DNA of 64,000 nucleotides from Deferrisoma camini S3R1 (GCF_000526155.1 NZ_JAFN01000001.1:4172552-4236551); one strand, 5' to 3'. Positions 29,329 to 38,622 are shown, counted from the first letter of the stretch. Numbers and translations: made by a program. Notes: generated by a model not told the origin, from the letters alone.

Positions 29329-32300
29329 CGGCCCCCGCCTGGTCGTTGCGCCGCACCCGTGCACATTCGAGCGGTTCGACCGGCTCGTGCCCGAGGGCTG
29401 GACCGTGGCCCGGGCCCTGGAAGAGCTCGGCCTGGCCGAGGCCCCGACCGTGCACGTGCACGTGGACGGCGAGCCGGTGCCCCGGGAGCGGTGGGCCGAG
29501 ACGACGCTCAAGCACGGCCAGCTCGTGACGGTGCGGGTGGTGCCCCAGGGCGGGGGCGACGGCCGCAAGGTGGCCAACACGGTGCTCACCCTGGCCGTGA
29601 TCGCGGTTGCTGCGGCCACCGGTACATGGGTAGCGGGGCTCGCTGGCGGCGGAGTCCTCGGGGCGGCCGCCGGCGCTGTGACCACCGCCGCGGTGGGCTA
29701 CGCCGGCATGTTGGGCGTCAACGCCCTCGCGCCCCTGCCGCGGGCCGGGGTTTCGGGCGGTCGGCCCGGGGCGCCCGAGCGGCTGCCCTCGCTCCTCGGC
29801 GGCCGAAACGCCCTGCGGCGCTACGAGCCCATCCCCAGGATCTACGGCCGGCGGCGGATCTACCCGGCCCACGGCGCGCTGCCGTACACCGAGATCGTGG
29901 GCTCCGATCAGTACCTGGTGCAGGCGTTCTGCCTGGGCTACGGGCCGCTGCAGATCACCGACCTCAAGATCGGCGACACGCCCATCGACCAGTTCCAGGG
30001 CGTGGAGTACGAGATCCTCCAGGGCTACGACACCGACCCGGCGCTCACCCTGTACACGGCCGACGTGTACGAGGAGGCCCCCGGCGTCACCCTGACCGAG
30101 GGGGCGGCCGCCACCGTGCGCACCACCCAGGCCGGGGCCGAGGAGATCTCGCTCGACATCACCTTCCCTGCCGGGCTCATCTGGTACGAGGACAACGGCG
30201 ACAAGCACTCGATCCAGGCCACGTTCCAGATCGAGTACGCCGCGGCAGGCTCCGGCCAGTGGCAGACGCCCACCTTCCTTCGGAAGACCGACGGCCTCAC
30301 CGAGCCGGCAGCCGGCCAGATCGCGATCGAGGCCACCCGGGCCGAGACGCTGCGCCTCGGCGTGAGCTTCCGGCCGCCCTCGCCCGGGCAGTACGACGTG
30401 CGGGTGCAGTTCGTCTCGGCGTCGAGGCACTCGACCTCCGACGACCAGGCCATCGGGGTGGACGTGGCGGGCACCGAGCCCGTGTGGACGGCGCTTCGGT
30501 CGATCAAGGCGGTGAATCCGGTGCAGAAGCCGGGCCTGGCCTGGGTGGCCCTGCGGATCAAGGCCACCGACCAGCTCCAGGGCATCGTGGACCGGTTCAA
30601 CTGCGTGGTGACCTCGATCCTGCCCGTGTGGGACGGCGTGCAGTGGACCGAGCAGGCCACCCGCAACCCGGCCTGGGCGTACTGCGACGTGCTGCGGGGC
30701 AAGGCCAACCGCCGGCCGGTGGCGGACAGCCGGCTCGACCTGGCGGCCCTGAAGAGCTGGGCCGACTTGTGCGACCAGAAGGGCTGGTCCCTGGACGCCG
30801 AGATCGAGCAGGACACCACGGTCTGGCAGCTCCTGCACGACATCTGCGCCGTGGGCCGAGCCGCGTTCGTGATGCGCGACGGCAAGTACTCGGTGGCCCC
30901 CGACGTCGAGCAAACCACGCCCGTGCAGCACTTCAGCCCCCGGAACTCGTGGGGCTGGCGCACGACCCGGGCGTTCCCCGACCCGCCCCATGCCCTGCGG
31001 GTGCGGTTCATCGACTCGACCACCTGGCAGCAGGCCGAACGGGTGGTGTACGCCGACGGCTACGACGAGACCACGGCCTCGGTCTACGACGAGATCGAGC
31101 TGTGGGGCGTGACCGACGCGGACCAGGCGTGGTCGATGGGCCGGTACTTCCTGGCCGTGGGGAAGCTCCGGCCCGAGACGCACGAGCTGTGGGTGGACGT
31201 GGAGCACCTGGTGTGCCAGGTGGGGGACCTGGTGCGGGTGACCCACGACGTGCCCCTGTGGGGGGTGATGGCGGCGCGCATCAAGGCCGTGACCACCGAC
31301 GGGCAGGGCCAGGTGACGTCGGTCACGCTCGACGAGCTCGTGCCCATGGAGGCCGGCAAGACCTACGCCGCACGGGTGCGACTGGAGGACCTGACGAGCG
31401 TGGTCCAGACCATGCAGACCGTGGCCGGCGAGACCGACACGCTCACCTTCACCGCGCCGGTGAGCGGGCCCAAGGTGGGGGACCTCGTGCTTTTCGGCGA
31501 GTCGGGCACCGAGAGCGTCGAGTGCCTGGTGAAGGCCATCGAGCCGGGCCCCGAGCTCACGGCCCGGCTCACCCTGGTCGAGCACGCCCCGGCCGTGTAC
31601 CAGGCCGACCAGGGCACGATCCCGCCCTGGGACCCCAAAATCACCCACCCGGCCGACGTAACCCAGACGGCACCTGCGGCGCCCCAGGTGATCGCTGCGC
31701 AGGCCGAGGCCCACGTGCACGACCGCACCACGGGCCAGCTCGACCCGCGCATCGTGGTCACCGTGGCGCCGCCCGGGGGGTACTCCGACCCGGTGACCCA
31801 CCTGGAGGCCCAGTACCGCCTGGCGCCGCCGGGCGAGACCCCCGGGCCGTGGCTCGCGGCCGGCATGACCCCGGCGGGCTCCGGCATGGCCGTGGTCAGC
31901 CCGGTCACTGCCGGAGCCACCTACGAGGTGCGCGTGCGGTGGGTCACCCGGCTGGGCCAGACGTCGGCGTGGACCCAGACCTCCACCCTCACGGTGCAGA
32001 AGGACCTGACGCCCCCCGCCACGCCCACGGGCCTCGCCGGCAGTTTCGCCGACACCGTGGTCTGGACCTGGGATCCGGCGCCAGAGGCCGACTTCTCCCA
32101 CTTCGAGGTCAGCCTCGACGGCGGCACCACCTGGACCCGCGTCGACGCCACCCGGTACGAGATCGCCGCGCCCACGGGCCGGTCCTACACGCTCCAGGTG
32201 CGTGCCGTGGACCGCACGGGCAACGCGAGCCCGGCCGCGAGCTCCGCGGTGAGCCTCACCACCCCGGCAGCCCCGAGCACGGGCTACCTCAAGACCCAGG

Positions 32301-32674
32301 TGCGCGACAACGTGCTCCAGGTGTGGGTGGACTCCGCCTTCCCCGAGTCGCCGGGGCACAGGGGGTTCACGTTCGAGTGGCGGAAGGTCGGAGACGCCAC
32401 ATGGACCGCCATCGACGGCGCCGTGGCCACCATCGTCGTGCCTCTCACGGATTTCTCCGGCGACACCCAGGACGTGGAGATCCGCTACGCCGAGGTGGAC
32501 GTGCTGGGCCAGGGCACTATGAGCTCGTCCGTCACGGTCACGCTCACCCGGCCGAGCTACGACGACCTGATCCAGGTGCCCCCGCTGGCCCAGAGCCTGT
32601 GGGTGCCGAGTGACGGGGAACTGTTCGCGTTCGCCAAGAACGTGACCGGCAGCAAAGGGACGGCGCCGCTATGA
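29312..32674 (+). CDS. Tail tip / host-specificity protein (gpJ-like) with fused gpI-like N-terminus
   Basis: 1120 residues. Residues ~1-75 are a ubiquitin-like domain. A hydrophobic Gly/Ala-rich stretch (LTLAVIAVAAATGTWVAGLA) follows, as in lambda gpI. From ~residue 165 the gpJ core appears (PIPRIYGRRRIYPAHGALPY). The C-terminal third holds FN3 domains (ATPTGLAGSFADTVVWTWDP). It ends with PPLAQSLWVPSDGELFAF, a tail motif shared with the next gene. It recognises the host and anchors fibres. Confidence 0.9.
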   Translation: MPRSPDGPRLVVAPHPCTFERFDRLVPEGWTVARALEELGLAEAPTVHVHVDGEPVPRERWAETTLKHGQLVTVRVVPQGGGDGRKVANTVLTLAVIAVAAATGTWVAGLAGGGVLGAAAGAVTTAAVGYAGMLGVNALAPLPRAGVSGGRPGAPERLPSLLGGRNALRRYEPIPRIYGRRRIYPAHGALPYTEIVGSDQYLVQAFCLGYGPLQITDLKIGDTPIDQFQGVEYEILQGYDTDPALTLYTADVYEEAPGVTLTEGAAATVRTTQAGAEEISLDITFPAGLIWYEDNGDKHSIQATFQIEYAAAGSGQWQTPTFLRKTDGLTEPAAGQIAIEATRAETLRLGVSFRPPSPGQYDVRVQFVSASRHSTSDDQAIGVDVAGTEPVWTALRSIKAVNPVQKPGLAWVALRIKATDQLQGIVDRFNCVVTSILPVWDGVQWTEQATRNPAWAYCDVLRGKANRRPVADSRLDLAALKSWADLCDQKGWSLDAEIEQDTTVWQLLHDICAVGRAAFVMRDGKYSVAPDVEQTTPVQHFSPRNSWGWRTTRAFPDPPHALRVRFIDSTTWQQAERVVYADGYDETTASVYDEIELWGVTDADQAWSMGRYFLAVGKLRPETHELWVDVEHLVCQVGDLVRVTHDVPLWGVMAARIKAVTTDGQGQVTSVTLDELVPMEAGKTYAARVRLEDLTSVVQTMQTVAGETDTLTFTAPVSGPKVGDLVLFGESGTESVECLVKAIEPGPELTARLTLVEHAPAVYQADQGTIPPWDPKITHPADVTQTAPAAPQVIAAQAEAHVHDRTTGQLDPRIVVTVAPPGGYSDPVTHLEAQYRLAPPGETPGPWLAAGMTPAGSGMAVVSPVTAGATYEVRVRWVTRLGQTSAWTQTSTLTVQKDLTPPATPTGLAGSFADTVVWTWDPAPEADFSHFEVSLDGGTTWTRVDATRYEIAAPTGRSYTLQVRAVDRTGNASPAASSAVSLTTPAAPSTGYLKTQVRDNVLQVWVDSAFPESPGHRGFTFEWRKVGDATWTAIDGAVATIVVPLTDFSGDTQDVEIRYAEVDVLGQGTMSSSVTVTLTRPSYDDLIQVPPLAQSLWVPSDGELFAFAKNVTGSKGTAPL

Positions 32675-34401
32675 GCCGCGCACTCAAGACTGTCACCGTC
32701 TCGTGGAGTTGGGCGGGCGACCCCTTCGCCCTGCGGGGGTTCAATGTGGCGATCACCCCGACGGGCTCGGGCGTCCACCCCGACACCCACGCTGTCGCCC
32801 GGGGGTTCGCCGGCCCCACGGCCACGAGTTACGAGTTCGACAACGTGGCCCTCGAGGTCGGCGTCGGCTACGCCGCCTGGGTGCAGGCCGTGTACGAGGG
32901 CGCCGACAGCGACTGGGTGAACCAGGGCACGGTGACGGCGGCCGACGACGGCACCGCCACGATCCCGCCGGCCCACAGCGCCGCTTCGGGCGCGCGCTGG
33001 GAGCTCGCGCCGGGGCAGTACTTCCGAATCTACGACCAGGACGACCAGGTCATCTTCGAGGCCACGCTCTCGGGAACGAACCAGGGCGACGTCTTCTGCG
33101 GCGACTTGGCCGCCGACAAGGGGTGGATCTGGGACAAGAGCGCCGGCGAGTTCCGGATCGGGGGAGCGGTCAAGATCGGCGCCACCCTGGCCTCCACCGT
33201 CGAGGCCAACGCCGCAGACGGCGCCGCCGCCAAGGCCAAGCTCGACACCGACGTCGGGGCCGACACCATCGAGACCACCACGGGCGCCCAGGCCAAGGCG
33301 AACACCGCCGAGGCGAATGCGAAGGCCGCCAGTGAGCCCCGGGTCACGAAGAGCGCCACCGCCCCCTCATCGCCGAACGCCGACGACCTGTGGCTCGACA
33401 CCTCGGCCACGCCTCACGTGTGGAAGCGGTGGGACGGCAGCGCCTGGGTGAAGGCCACGCCCACCGCGGCCGACGAGATCGCGGAGAGCGCGACCCGCAA
33501 GTGGGCGGCCGAGAGCGGGGCCGACGTCACCGCCAACAACCCCCAGGACTACTCCTGGATCACGGGGCAGAAGCCCCCCTCAGACGCCACCCGCAACGTC
33601 ATCTACCGGCAGGCGAGCCAGCCGACCGGGGCCGCGGACGGTGACCTCTGGTTCGACACCGACGACCAGCTCCTCTACCGCTACAACGGGACCTCCTGGG
33701 AGCAGATCGGCACGGCAAACGTCACGTACTCCCAGGCATCCGCCCCGACCGGCACCAAGGGCGACCTCTGGTACGACACCGACGACAACAAGCTGTACCG
33801 CCACGACGGCTCCGGCTGGCAACAGGTCTCCACGTCGAACGACATCTACTCCCAGAGCGCCGAGCCGAGCACACCGAAGAAGGGCGACCTCTGGTACGAC
33901 ACCTCCACGAAGAAGCTCAAGCGGTACAACGGAACCGCCTGGGAAGACATCGGCAACGACTTCACGGCCACCAGTCAACTCACCGACGACGCCGGCCTCG
34001 GGCAGACCGCCGACTGGCAGCAGGTCACCGGCACGGGCAAGCCCGCCGACAACGCCGACGTCACCGCCGACAAGATGAACGCCGGCGTGGAGATCACCCT
34101 GGCCGGCGGCGGGATCCGGGCCGGGAAGAGCGGGTACAGCGACACAGCGGCGGGCTGGTTCATCGGTCGTGATACGGACGGGGTGCCCAAGCTCCGCATT
34201 GGGGGCACGACCTACGAACTGGCATGGGACGGCACGGAGTTGGTGGTCAAGGGCAAGCTCACCGTGCAGCCGGGGTCCACGGGGTACGACAACCTCACCG
34301 ACAAGCCCCCGCTAGCCCAGAGCCTGTGGGTGCCCCCGGACGGTGAGCTGTTCCCCTTTACCGAGCACTTTTCGAGCACCAAGGGAGTGAGCCCGCTATG
34401 A
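32671..34401 (+). CDS. Tail fibre with FN3-like N-terminus and tandem GDLWYDT repeats
   Basis: 576 residues, starting in the gpJ stop (ATGA). The N-terminal ~95 residues are FN3-like (SWSWAGDPFALRGFNVAITP, ending near VTAADDG) and homologous to the start of the fibre at 35614. Next comes a helical/collagen-like region, the module ESATRKWAAESGADVTANN, and four ~34-39-residue repeats ending in GDLWYDT...LYRYNGTSW. The C-terminus repeats PPLAQSLWVPPDGELFPF as in gpJ. Likely a receptor-binding or adaptor fibre. Confidence 0.75.
   Translation: MSRALKTVTVSWSWAGDPFALRGFNVAITPTGSGVHPDTHAVARGFAGPTATSYEFDNVALEVGVGYAAWVQAVYEGADSDWVNQGTVTAADDGTATIPPAHSAASGARWELAPGQYFRIYDQDDQVIFEATLSGTNQGDVFCGDLAADKGWIWDKSAGEFRIGGAVKIGATLASTVEANAADGAAAKAKLDTDVGADTIETTTGAQAKANTAEANAKAASEPRVTKSATAPSSPNADDLWLDTSATPHVWKRWDGSAWVKATPTAADEIAESATRKWAAESGADVTANNPQDYSWITGQKPPSDATRNVIYRQASQPTGAADGDLWFDTDDQLLYRYNGTSWEQIGTANVTYSQASAPTGTKGDLWYDTDDNKLYRHDGSGWQQVSTSNDIYSQSAEPSTPKKGDLWYDTSTKKLKRYNGTAWEDIGNDFTATSQLTDDAGLGQTADWQQVTGTGKPADNADVTADKMNAGVEITLAGGGIRAGKSGYSDTAAGWFIGRDTDGVPKLRIGGTTYELAWDGTELVVKGKLTVQPGSTGYDNLTDKPPLAQSLWVPPDGELFPFTEHFSSTKGVSPL
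33351..33956 (+). repeat. Tandem coding repeats (GDLWYDT type) in tail fibre
   Basis: Four repeats, near 33351-33460, 33610-33710, 33730-33830 and 33850-33956. Each encodes a proline-containing lead, then (G/D)DLW(F/Y/L)DT, a short basic loop and Y/W-K/R-R-x-(N/D)G-(T/S)xW. Such modules are common in phage fibres. Unit number could vary by slippage or recombination. Confidence 0.7.
33484..33540 (+). repeat. 57-bp fibre exchange repeat, left copy
   Basis: Encodes ESATRKW, then A-(x)-ESGADVTANN, and matches 35941-35997 with 4 mismatches in 57 bp, in the same frame and orientation. Confidence 0.8.
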
Positions 34402-35603
34402 GCGTTGTAGCAACGATCCGACCGGCTTGTGATGGGATCTTTGGGCCGTGTGTGGCTGTGGAGGAGGGAACGACGAATCTCTTGGCTGATGTTGGCGTGG
34501 ATCCGGATTTCGAACTGGACAGCAATAATGATGGCTTGGTTGATGGCTGGTACACATGGGTTGGTGGCGGCGGTGACGCCTCTCGTGTACATTCGTATAG
34601 TCTGGTTGATGGTGTTGACAAAGGACAAGCTCAACGGATTGATATTACAGCTACGAGCAACAGCAACTATACGTTTCTTGACAGGAACACAGGAGGTGCT
34701 GGTGGAGGCAAGGAAGCGGTATCGCCATCCACTAACTATAGCGCGTCAGCGTACCTAAGAGCAAACCATGATTATTGTGAGCTTAGGATTGACGAGTATG
34801 ATAGCAGTTCTGCGTGGCTAAAGTCTAATGCAGCACCCGCTATTCCATCTGATGGGGGGTGGCATCGGTCAGAATTGACCATAACCACGACAGCTTCTAC
34901 AGCCTATATAAGGGTATTTGTCAAGTGCGGCAACGCTGCCGGGCACTGGGTTGAAGTAGACAAAATCCAACTCGAACAAAAATCTTTCGCCACCTCGTTC
35001 GTGGATGGGACGCGGGGGGATGGCGTACTGGAATATCCATTGCCTTCTCCATTTACTCAACCGGACTGGACGCTTGCGTTTTGGTGTCAGATCAACGCCA
35101 TCGGCAATGTTGATAACAGCACAGGCATCTTTTGTGTCGGTCAATACTCGTCGCCTGTGAGTAAGGACCAGTTGAATCTCTATCGCAGGACCGATACAGG
35201 CAAGGCGCAACTTCGATACGCCAGTGGAGCCGATGCCGTCATTGTCAATGCTTATTCTGGTCCGACGGTCATTGACACAGGCTCTTGGCATTTTTATTGC
35301 GTCACGCAGAACTGGGCCTCTAGGGCTACGGATTTGTATATTGATGGGGTCCAGCAGTTTACGCTTGATATTTCCTCTTTCACTGTGGTGCCGTCCTACC
35401 AGGGCGTCGTATATGGGCTGCGCTTGCCACACTACTATTCGCCATACGTACTGTCGAACCTCTATTCCAACATGCTCATATTGCCTGCTTATACAGATGC
35501 CAGCGTAGTTCAAGAGTGGTACGACCTCCGCAAGCCCTTCTTCGACCCCGCCCCCCGCATCGTCGTACCACGCCCGAGTGGTGTGAGCCTGAGCGTGGCC
35601 TAG
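34398..35603 (+). CDS. LamG/concanavalin-like tail fibre of AT-richer composition
   Basis: 401 residues, starting in the previous fibre stop through the same CCGCTATGAGC junction used at the gpJ end. The first part (TTNLLADVGVDPDFELDSN, then GWYTWVGGGGDASRVHSYS) looks like a carbohydrate-binding jelly roll. The second part (QPDWTLAFWCQINAIGNVDN, then SWHFYCVTQNWASRATDLYI) is a LamG sandwich. Codon use is clearly AT-richer than in the neighbours, with many A/T-ending codons, indicating recent import. Probably binds a surface polysaccharide. Confidence 0.7.
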   Translation: MSVVATIRPACDGIFGPCVAVEEGTTNLLADVGVDPDFELDSNNDGLVDGWYTWVGGGGDASRVHSYSLVDGVDKGQAQRIDITATSNSNYTFLDRNTGGAGGGKEAVSPSTNYSASAYLRANHDYCELRIDEYDSSSAWLKSNAAPAIPSDGGWHRSELTITTTASTAYIRVFVKCGNAAGHWVEVDKIQLEQKSFATSFVDGTRGDGVLEYPLPSPFTQPDWTLAFWCQINAIGNVDNSTGIFCVGQYSSPVSKDQLNLYRRTDTGKAQLRYASGADAVIVNAYSGPTVIDTGSWHFYCVTQNWASRATDLYIDGVQQFTLDISSFTVVPSYQGVVYGLRLPHYYSPYVLSNLYSNMLILPAYTDASVVQEWYDLRKPFFDPAPRIVVPRPSGVSLSVA

Positions 35604-35613
35604 GAGGGCCGCG

Positions 35614-36762
35614 ATGGGGAAGACGATCAAGAGCTTCCAGGTTCAATGGGCGTGGACTGGCGACCCGGCGCGGATTCTCGGCTGGAACGTCGTCCTGGGC
35701 GGCTCCGCCACGGACCCCTACGCGGAGATCTTCGCCCAGGTGTTCGTGCCGCGCCCGACAGGGAGCTACGACACCTGGCCCAACCCCGTGAGCACCACGC
35801 TACGCCACGTCCTGGTCACGGGCGGCGTAGTGGTCCACGCGTGGGTGCAGCAGGTCTACCGGGAGGGGGACTCGGACTGGGTCTCCGAGGCCCAAGTCAC
35901 GGCGGCAGACGACGGCATCGCCTCGGCCGACGAGATCAACGAGAGCGCGACCCGCAAGTGGGCGGGGGAGAGCGGAGCGGACGTCACCGCCAACAACACG
36001 GCGGCCGACACCGCCAATGTGGCGGGCACTGCGGCGGCAACGGTGCGCGACAACGCAGCCAATGGGGCCACGTTCACGAGCTCCGACGCCGGGGCCCTGG
36101 CGTACCTGAGCCAGGTCACGGACATGCACATCCAGGACGGTGCGGTCACGGCGGCCAAATTGGCCTCCGCGATCGCCTACTCGGGCCGGTTCGAGGCCAA
36201 AGGAGGCGACGGTGTTACGAAGGCAGGCATGGCTGGCGGCGATACTGGCGACAACGCTATTCGCCTGTGGGCAGGAGCCAGTTACGCAAACAGGAGTACC
36301 GCGCCCTTTCGCGTGACGCAGGGGGGAAAGGTATACGCGTCCGACGTTGAGATATCCGGCACTAAGAGCGTGTCATGGTCAGCTAATCATGCTGGCCCCA
36401 CAACAGGGAGTGGTACGACATCATGGAGCGTACTGCTAGAGGAGAGCGGGCAGTACTCCCTAAAGGCAGGCCAAGTCGTGCTTGCAATAGCAGTCGGCGA
36501 GGCGGCCTTGTACTCGCCTGGAACGACAGATTCCAAGATAGGTTTTCAAGTTTATCTAAACGATACACTTGGATCAAATGATTTGAGTATATGCTACAAC
36601 GTGGGCCACAGCGATACGGCCAACGAGTTCTACAACGTCGCCGCAATGGGGCTGGTAGCTATCCCGGCAGATGGGACGTATACGTTCCAGCTATATGCTC
36701 GTGGGGAACGAAGCAGCGGTGAAGTGCAGAGCGTAAACGTTGCTGTGCTCGTTTTCCAATGA
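35614..36762 (+). CDS. Tail fibre with homologous N-terminal module and imported tip
   Basis: 382 residues. The start (FQVQWAWTGDPARILGWNVV, then GDSDWVSEAQVTAADDG) is homologous to the fibre at 32671, followed by the shared ESATRKWAGESGADVTANN module. From about 36350 the DNA turns AT-richer and encodes a beta-rich, TNF/C1q-like tip (FQVYLNDTLGSNDLSICYNV, then GTYTFQLYARGERSSGEV), presumably the receptor-contacting end. The base-composition change inside the gene marks a module swap. Confidence 0.7.
   Translation: MGKTIKSFQVQWAWTGDPARILGWNVVLGGSATDPYAEIFAQVFVPRPTGSYDTWPNPVSTTLRHVLVTGGVVVHAWVQQVYREGDSDWVSEAQVTAADDGIASADEINESATRKWAGESGADVTANNTAADTANVAGTAAATVRDNAANGATFTSSDAGALAYLSQVTDMHIQDGAVTAAKLASAIAYSGRFEAKGGDGVTKAGMAGGDTGDNAIRLWAGASYANRSTAPFRVTQGGKVYASDVEISGTKSVSWSANHAGPTTGSGTTSWSVLLEESGQYSLKAGQVVLAIAVGEAALYSPGTTDSKIGFQVYLNDTLGSNDLSICYNVGHSDTANEFYNVAAMGLVAIPADGTYTFQLYARGERSSGEVQSVNVAVLVFQ
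35941..35997 (+). repeat. 57-bp fibre exchange repeat, right copy
   Basis: Partner of 33484-33540. The distance between copies is 2457 bp, a multiple of three. Confidence 0.8.
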
Positions 36763-36899
36763 TGCGCCAAGCCAGTTCATGACATCATGACTAAGGGGTT
36801 CTCGGATTGACCCTTTTCTCTCTGCCGTCGCCGTCGCAACTCAAGCGGCGAAGTGACGCAAACCTAGGGTCGGGTACCTGGATGTAGGAGGAAACCGCA

Positions 36900-37172
36900 A
36901 TGACGGAGACAATTTTGATGACCGCCGCCGGGTCGGCCCTGGCCGCTCTAGGCGGCCGGGTGCTCTGGGATCGCTGGCGTGCTCCCGAGCGAGTGGCCCG
37001 GCAAGTCTCTCGGGAGTTCGTGAGCCGCGCCGAGTGTGACCGGTGCCTATCAGGTACGCAACAGCGGCTCCAGACCTTGGAGGCGGGGCTCGTCGAATTC
37101 CGGCGCGAGAACCGTGAGGATCACCGCGCTCTTTTCGAGGAGGTCCGCCGGCTCAACGGCCGGGGAGGATGA
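36900..37172 (+). CDS. Small membrane-anchored coiled-coil protein of the lysis region
   Basis: 90 residues. The N-terminal hydrophobic segment (ILMTAAGSALAALGGRVLW) is followed by a charged helix (LEAGLVEFRRENREDHRALF). Position and shape fit a holin accessory or spanin-like protein, but no family is recognised. Confidence 0.5.
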   Translation: MTETILMTAAGSALAALGGRVLWDRWRAPERVARQVSREFVSRAECDRCLSGTQQRLQTLEAGLVEFRRENREDHRALFEEVRRLNGRGG

Positions 37173-37402
37173 GGATGGCCTGGGAGTGCCCTCCTCGCGG
37201 CGGTCGAGAGCCCCCATGCCCGGGGCGCCGGCGCATGGAGCCGCTCGTTGCGGCCTTGAGGGCTCACCCGGAGCTCGATGCCGTCGATCGGTGCCTGGCG
37301 CTCCGCGCGCTGAAACAGACGCTGTGCTGGGACACCTGCCTCATCGTGTGCGACCGATGGGCGCGGGAACTGGCGGGGCACCCGAGGACGGAAGTGGGAT
37401 GA
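37169..37402 (+). CDS. Hypothetical lysis-region protein
   Basis: 77 residues overlapping the previous stop. Cys-containing and helical (LRAHPELDAVDRCLALRALK). Starts at ATG 37169 or 37175. Function unknown; sits just before the endolysin. Confidence 0.4.
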   Translation: MRMAWECPPRGGREPPCPGRRRMEPLVAALRAHPELDAVDRCLALRALKQTLCWDTCLIVCDRWARELAGHPRTEVG

Positions 37403-37418
37403 AGAGAGGAGGTACACC

Positions 37419-37985
37419 GTGCGCGTTCTGATCGATCCAGGCCACGGAGGCGAAGATCCCGGAGCGGTCGCGGCCGGCGTGCGGGAGGCCGACCTCGCGC
37501 TCGACGTGGCCCTACGGCTGGCCCAGGAGCTCGTGGACCAGCGTTGTGTCCCGATCCTCACCCGGTACACGAACGTCACCACGCCGCTCGCGGCCCGGGC
37601 GGAGATCGAGCGGCGGGTGGAGCCAGACCTGTTCGTGTCGGTGCACTGCAATGCTGCCGACAACCAGGCGGCTTCTGGGATGGAGGTGTGGACCTCCCCC
37701 GGCGAGACCCCGGCCGATCGGGCGGCCACCGCGATCCTGGAATCGCTTTCGGCCGCCTTCCCGGATCGCCGAGTTCGCGCCGACTGGGAAGACGGCGACC
37801 CGGACCGGGAGGCGCGGTTCTATGTGCTGCGCAAGACCCGGGCGCCGGCCGTGTTGGTGGAGATGGAGTTCCTGACCAACCCATACGGACTTGAGTTCCT
37901 GACGCGCGAGAGCAACCGGTCCCGCATGGCCGAAGCCATCGCGTCGGGGGCTCTGCAATGGCTCAGACAGCGAGGTGTGGCATGA
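37419..37985 (+). CDS. N-acetylmuramoyl-L-alanine amidase (endolysin)
   Basis: 188 residues from GTG 37419 with GAGGAGG upstream. Amidase_3 family: zinc ligands in LIDPGHGGEDPGA (His), the following Glu, SVHCNAADN (His), and the catalytic Glu in VLVEMEFLTNPYG. No signal peptide, so export would need the holin encoded next, which overlaps by ATGA. Cleaves peptidoglycan stem peptides at the end of the lytic cycle. Confidence 0.92.
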   Translation: MRVLIDPGHGGEDPGAVAAGVREADLALDVALRLAQELVDQRCVPILTRYTNVTTPLAARAEIERRVEPDLFVSVHCNAADNQAASGMEVWTSPGETPADRAATAILESLSAAFPDRRVRADWEDGDPDREARFYVLRKTRAPAVLVEMEFLTNPYGLEFLTRESNRSRMAEAIASGALQWLRQRGVA

Positions 37986-38551
37986 GCTGGAAGGACATCG
38001 GGAAGGCCGTGGCCAAGACTGCCCCGTTGATCGGCAGCGTGCTCGGAGGCCCGGCAGGAGGAGCGGCAGGAACTCTCATCGCGGCGGCGTTTGGCGTGAA
38101 GGACGAACCGGCAGCGGTGGCCCAGGCGATCCAGAAAGATCCAGAGGCGGCCCTCAAGCTGCGCGAGCTGGAGCTCCGCCACAAGGAGCGCTGGGAGGAG
38201 CTGCGGCTCAAGGGGGAGGCATTGGCCCTGGAGGAGAAGAAGGCCCTCCTGCAGGACAAGGCCAACGCCAGGAGCCGCGAGATCGAGCTCGTGAAGGCCG
38301 GCGACCGCAAGGGCGCTGCCATGACGCACGTGGTGGCCCTGCTCGTCATCGCTGGGTTCCTGGGAGCTCTCTGGGCCCTCCTGTTCACCGACGCCGACCC
38401 CGGGGAGGCCGGCCTGCTCCTGATCGGGCAGCTCTCCACCGCCTTCGGCGTAGCCGTGGCCTACTACCTGGGGAGCTCCCTGGGCTCGAAGGCCAAGGAC
38501 GCCACGATCGCCGGGCTTGGAAAAATGCGAGGCCGTGTCCAGCCTGGCTGA
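37982..38551 (+). CDS. Holin, 3-TM GTA/phage type
   Basis: 189 residues from ATG 37982. LIGSVLGGPAGGAAGTLIAA is followed by a charged helix (KLRELELRHKERWEELRLKG) and two C-terminal hydrophobic helices (MTHVVALLVIAGFLGALWAL and LIGQLSTAFGVAVAYYLGSS), matching the 3-TM holin family found next to endolysins and in gene-transfer agents. Confidence 0.8.
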   Translation: MSWKDIGKAVAKTAPLIGSVLGGPAGGAAGTLIAAAFGVKDEPAAVAQAIQKDPEAALKLRELELRHKERWEELRLKGEALALEEKKALLQDKANARSREIELVKAGDRKGAAMTHVVALLVIAGFLGALWALLFTDADPGEAGLLLIGQLSTAFGVAVAYYLGSSLGSKAKDATIAGLGKMRGRVQPG

Positions 38552-38586
38552 GAGCCTCACCCGCCATGCGCGGGAGGAGCATCCGG

Positions 38587-38606
38587 GGCCGCCCAGTTGG
38601 GCGGCC
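38587..38606 (+). terminator. Hairpin after holin gene
   Basis: GGCCGCCCA and TGGGCGGCC form a perfect 9-bp stem with a GT loop 35 bp after the last phage gene. No T-tract; possible end of the late transcript. Confidence 0.4.
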
Positions 38607-38622
38607 TCAGCCGTCTCATAGA

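Noticed and set aside
28133..32359. Very long open frame on the minus strand opposite the tail-tip genes
   Set aside because: Antisense to strongly supported tail genes. The translation is low-complexity (His, Arg, Gly, Pro rich), as expected from the complement of GC-ending codons.
33351..33956. CRISPR-like array
   Set aside because: The repeats are in-frame coding modules of a fibre protein with diverged units. No CRISPR array or cas gene was seen anywhere in the window.
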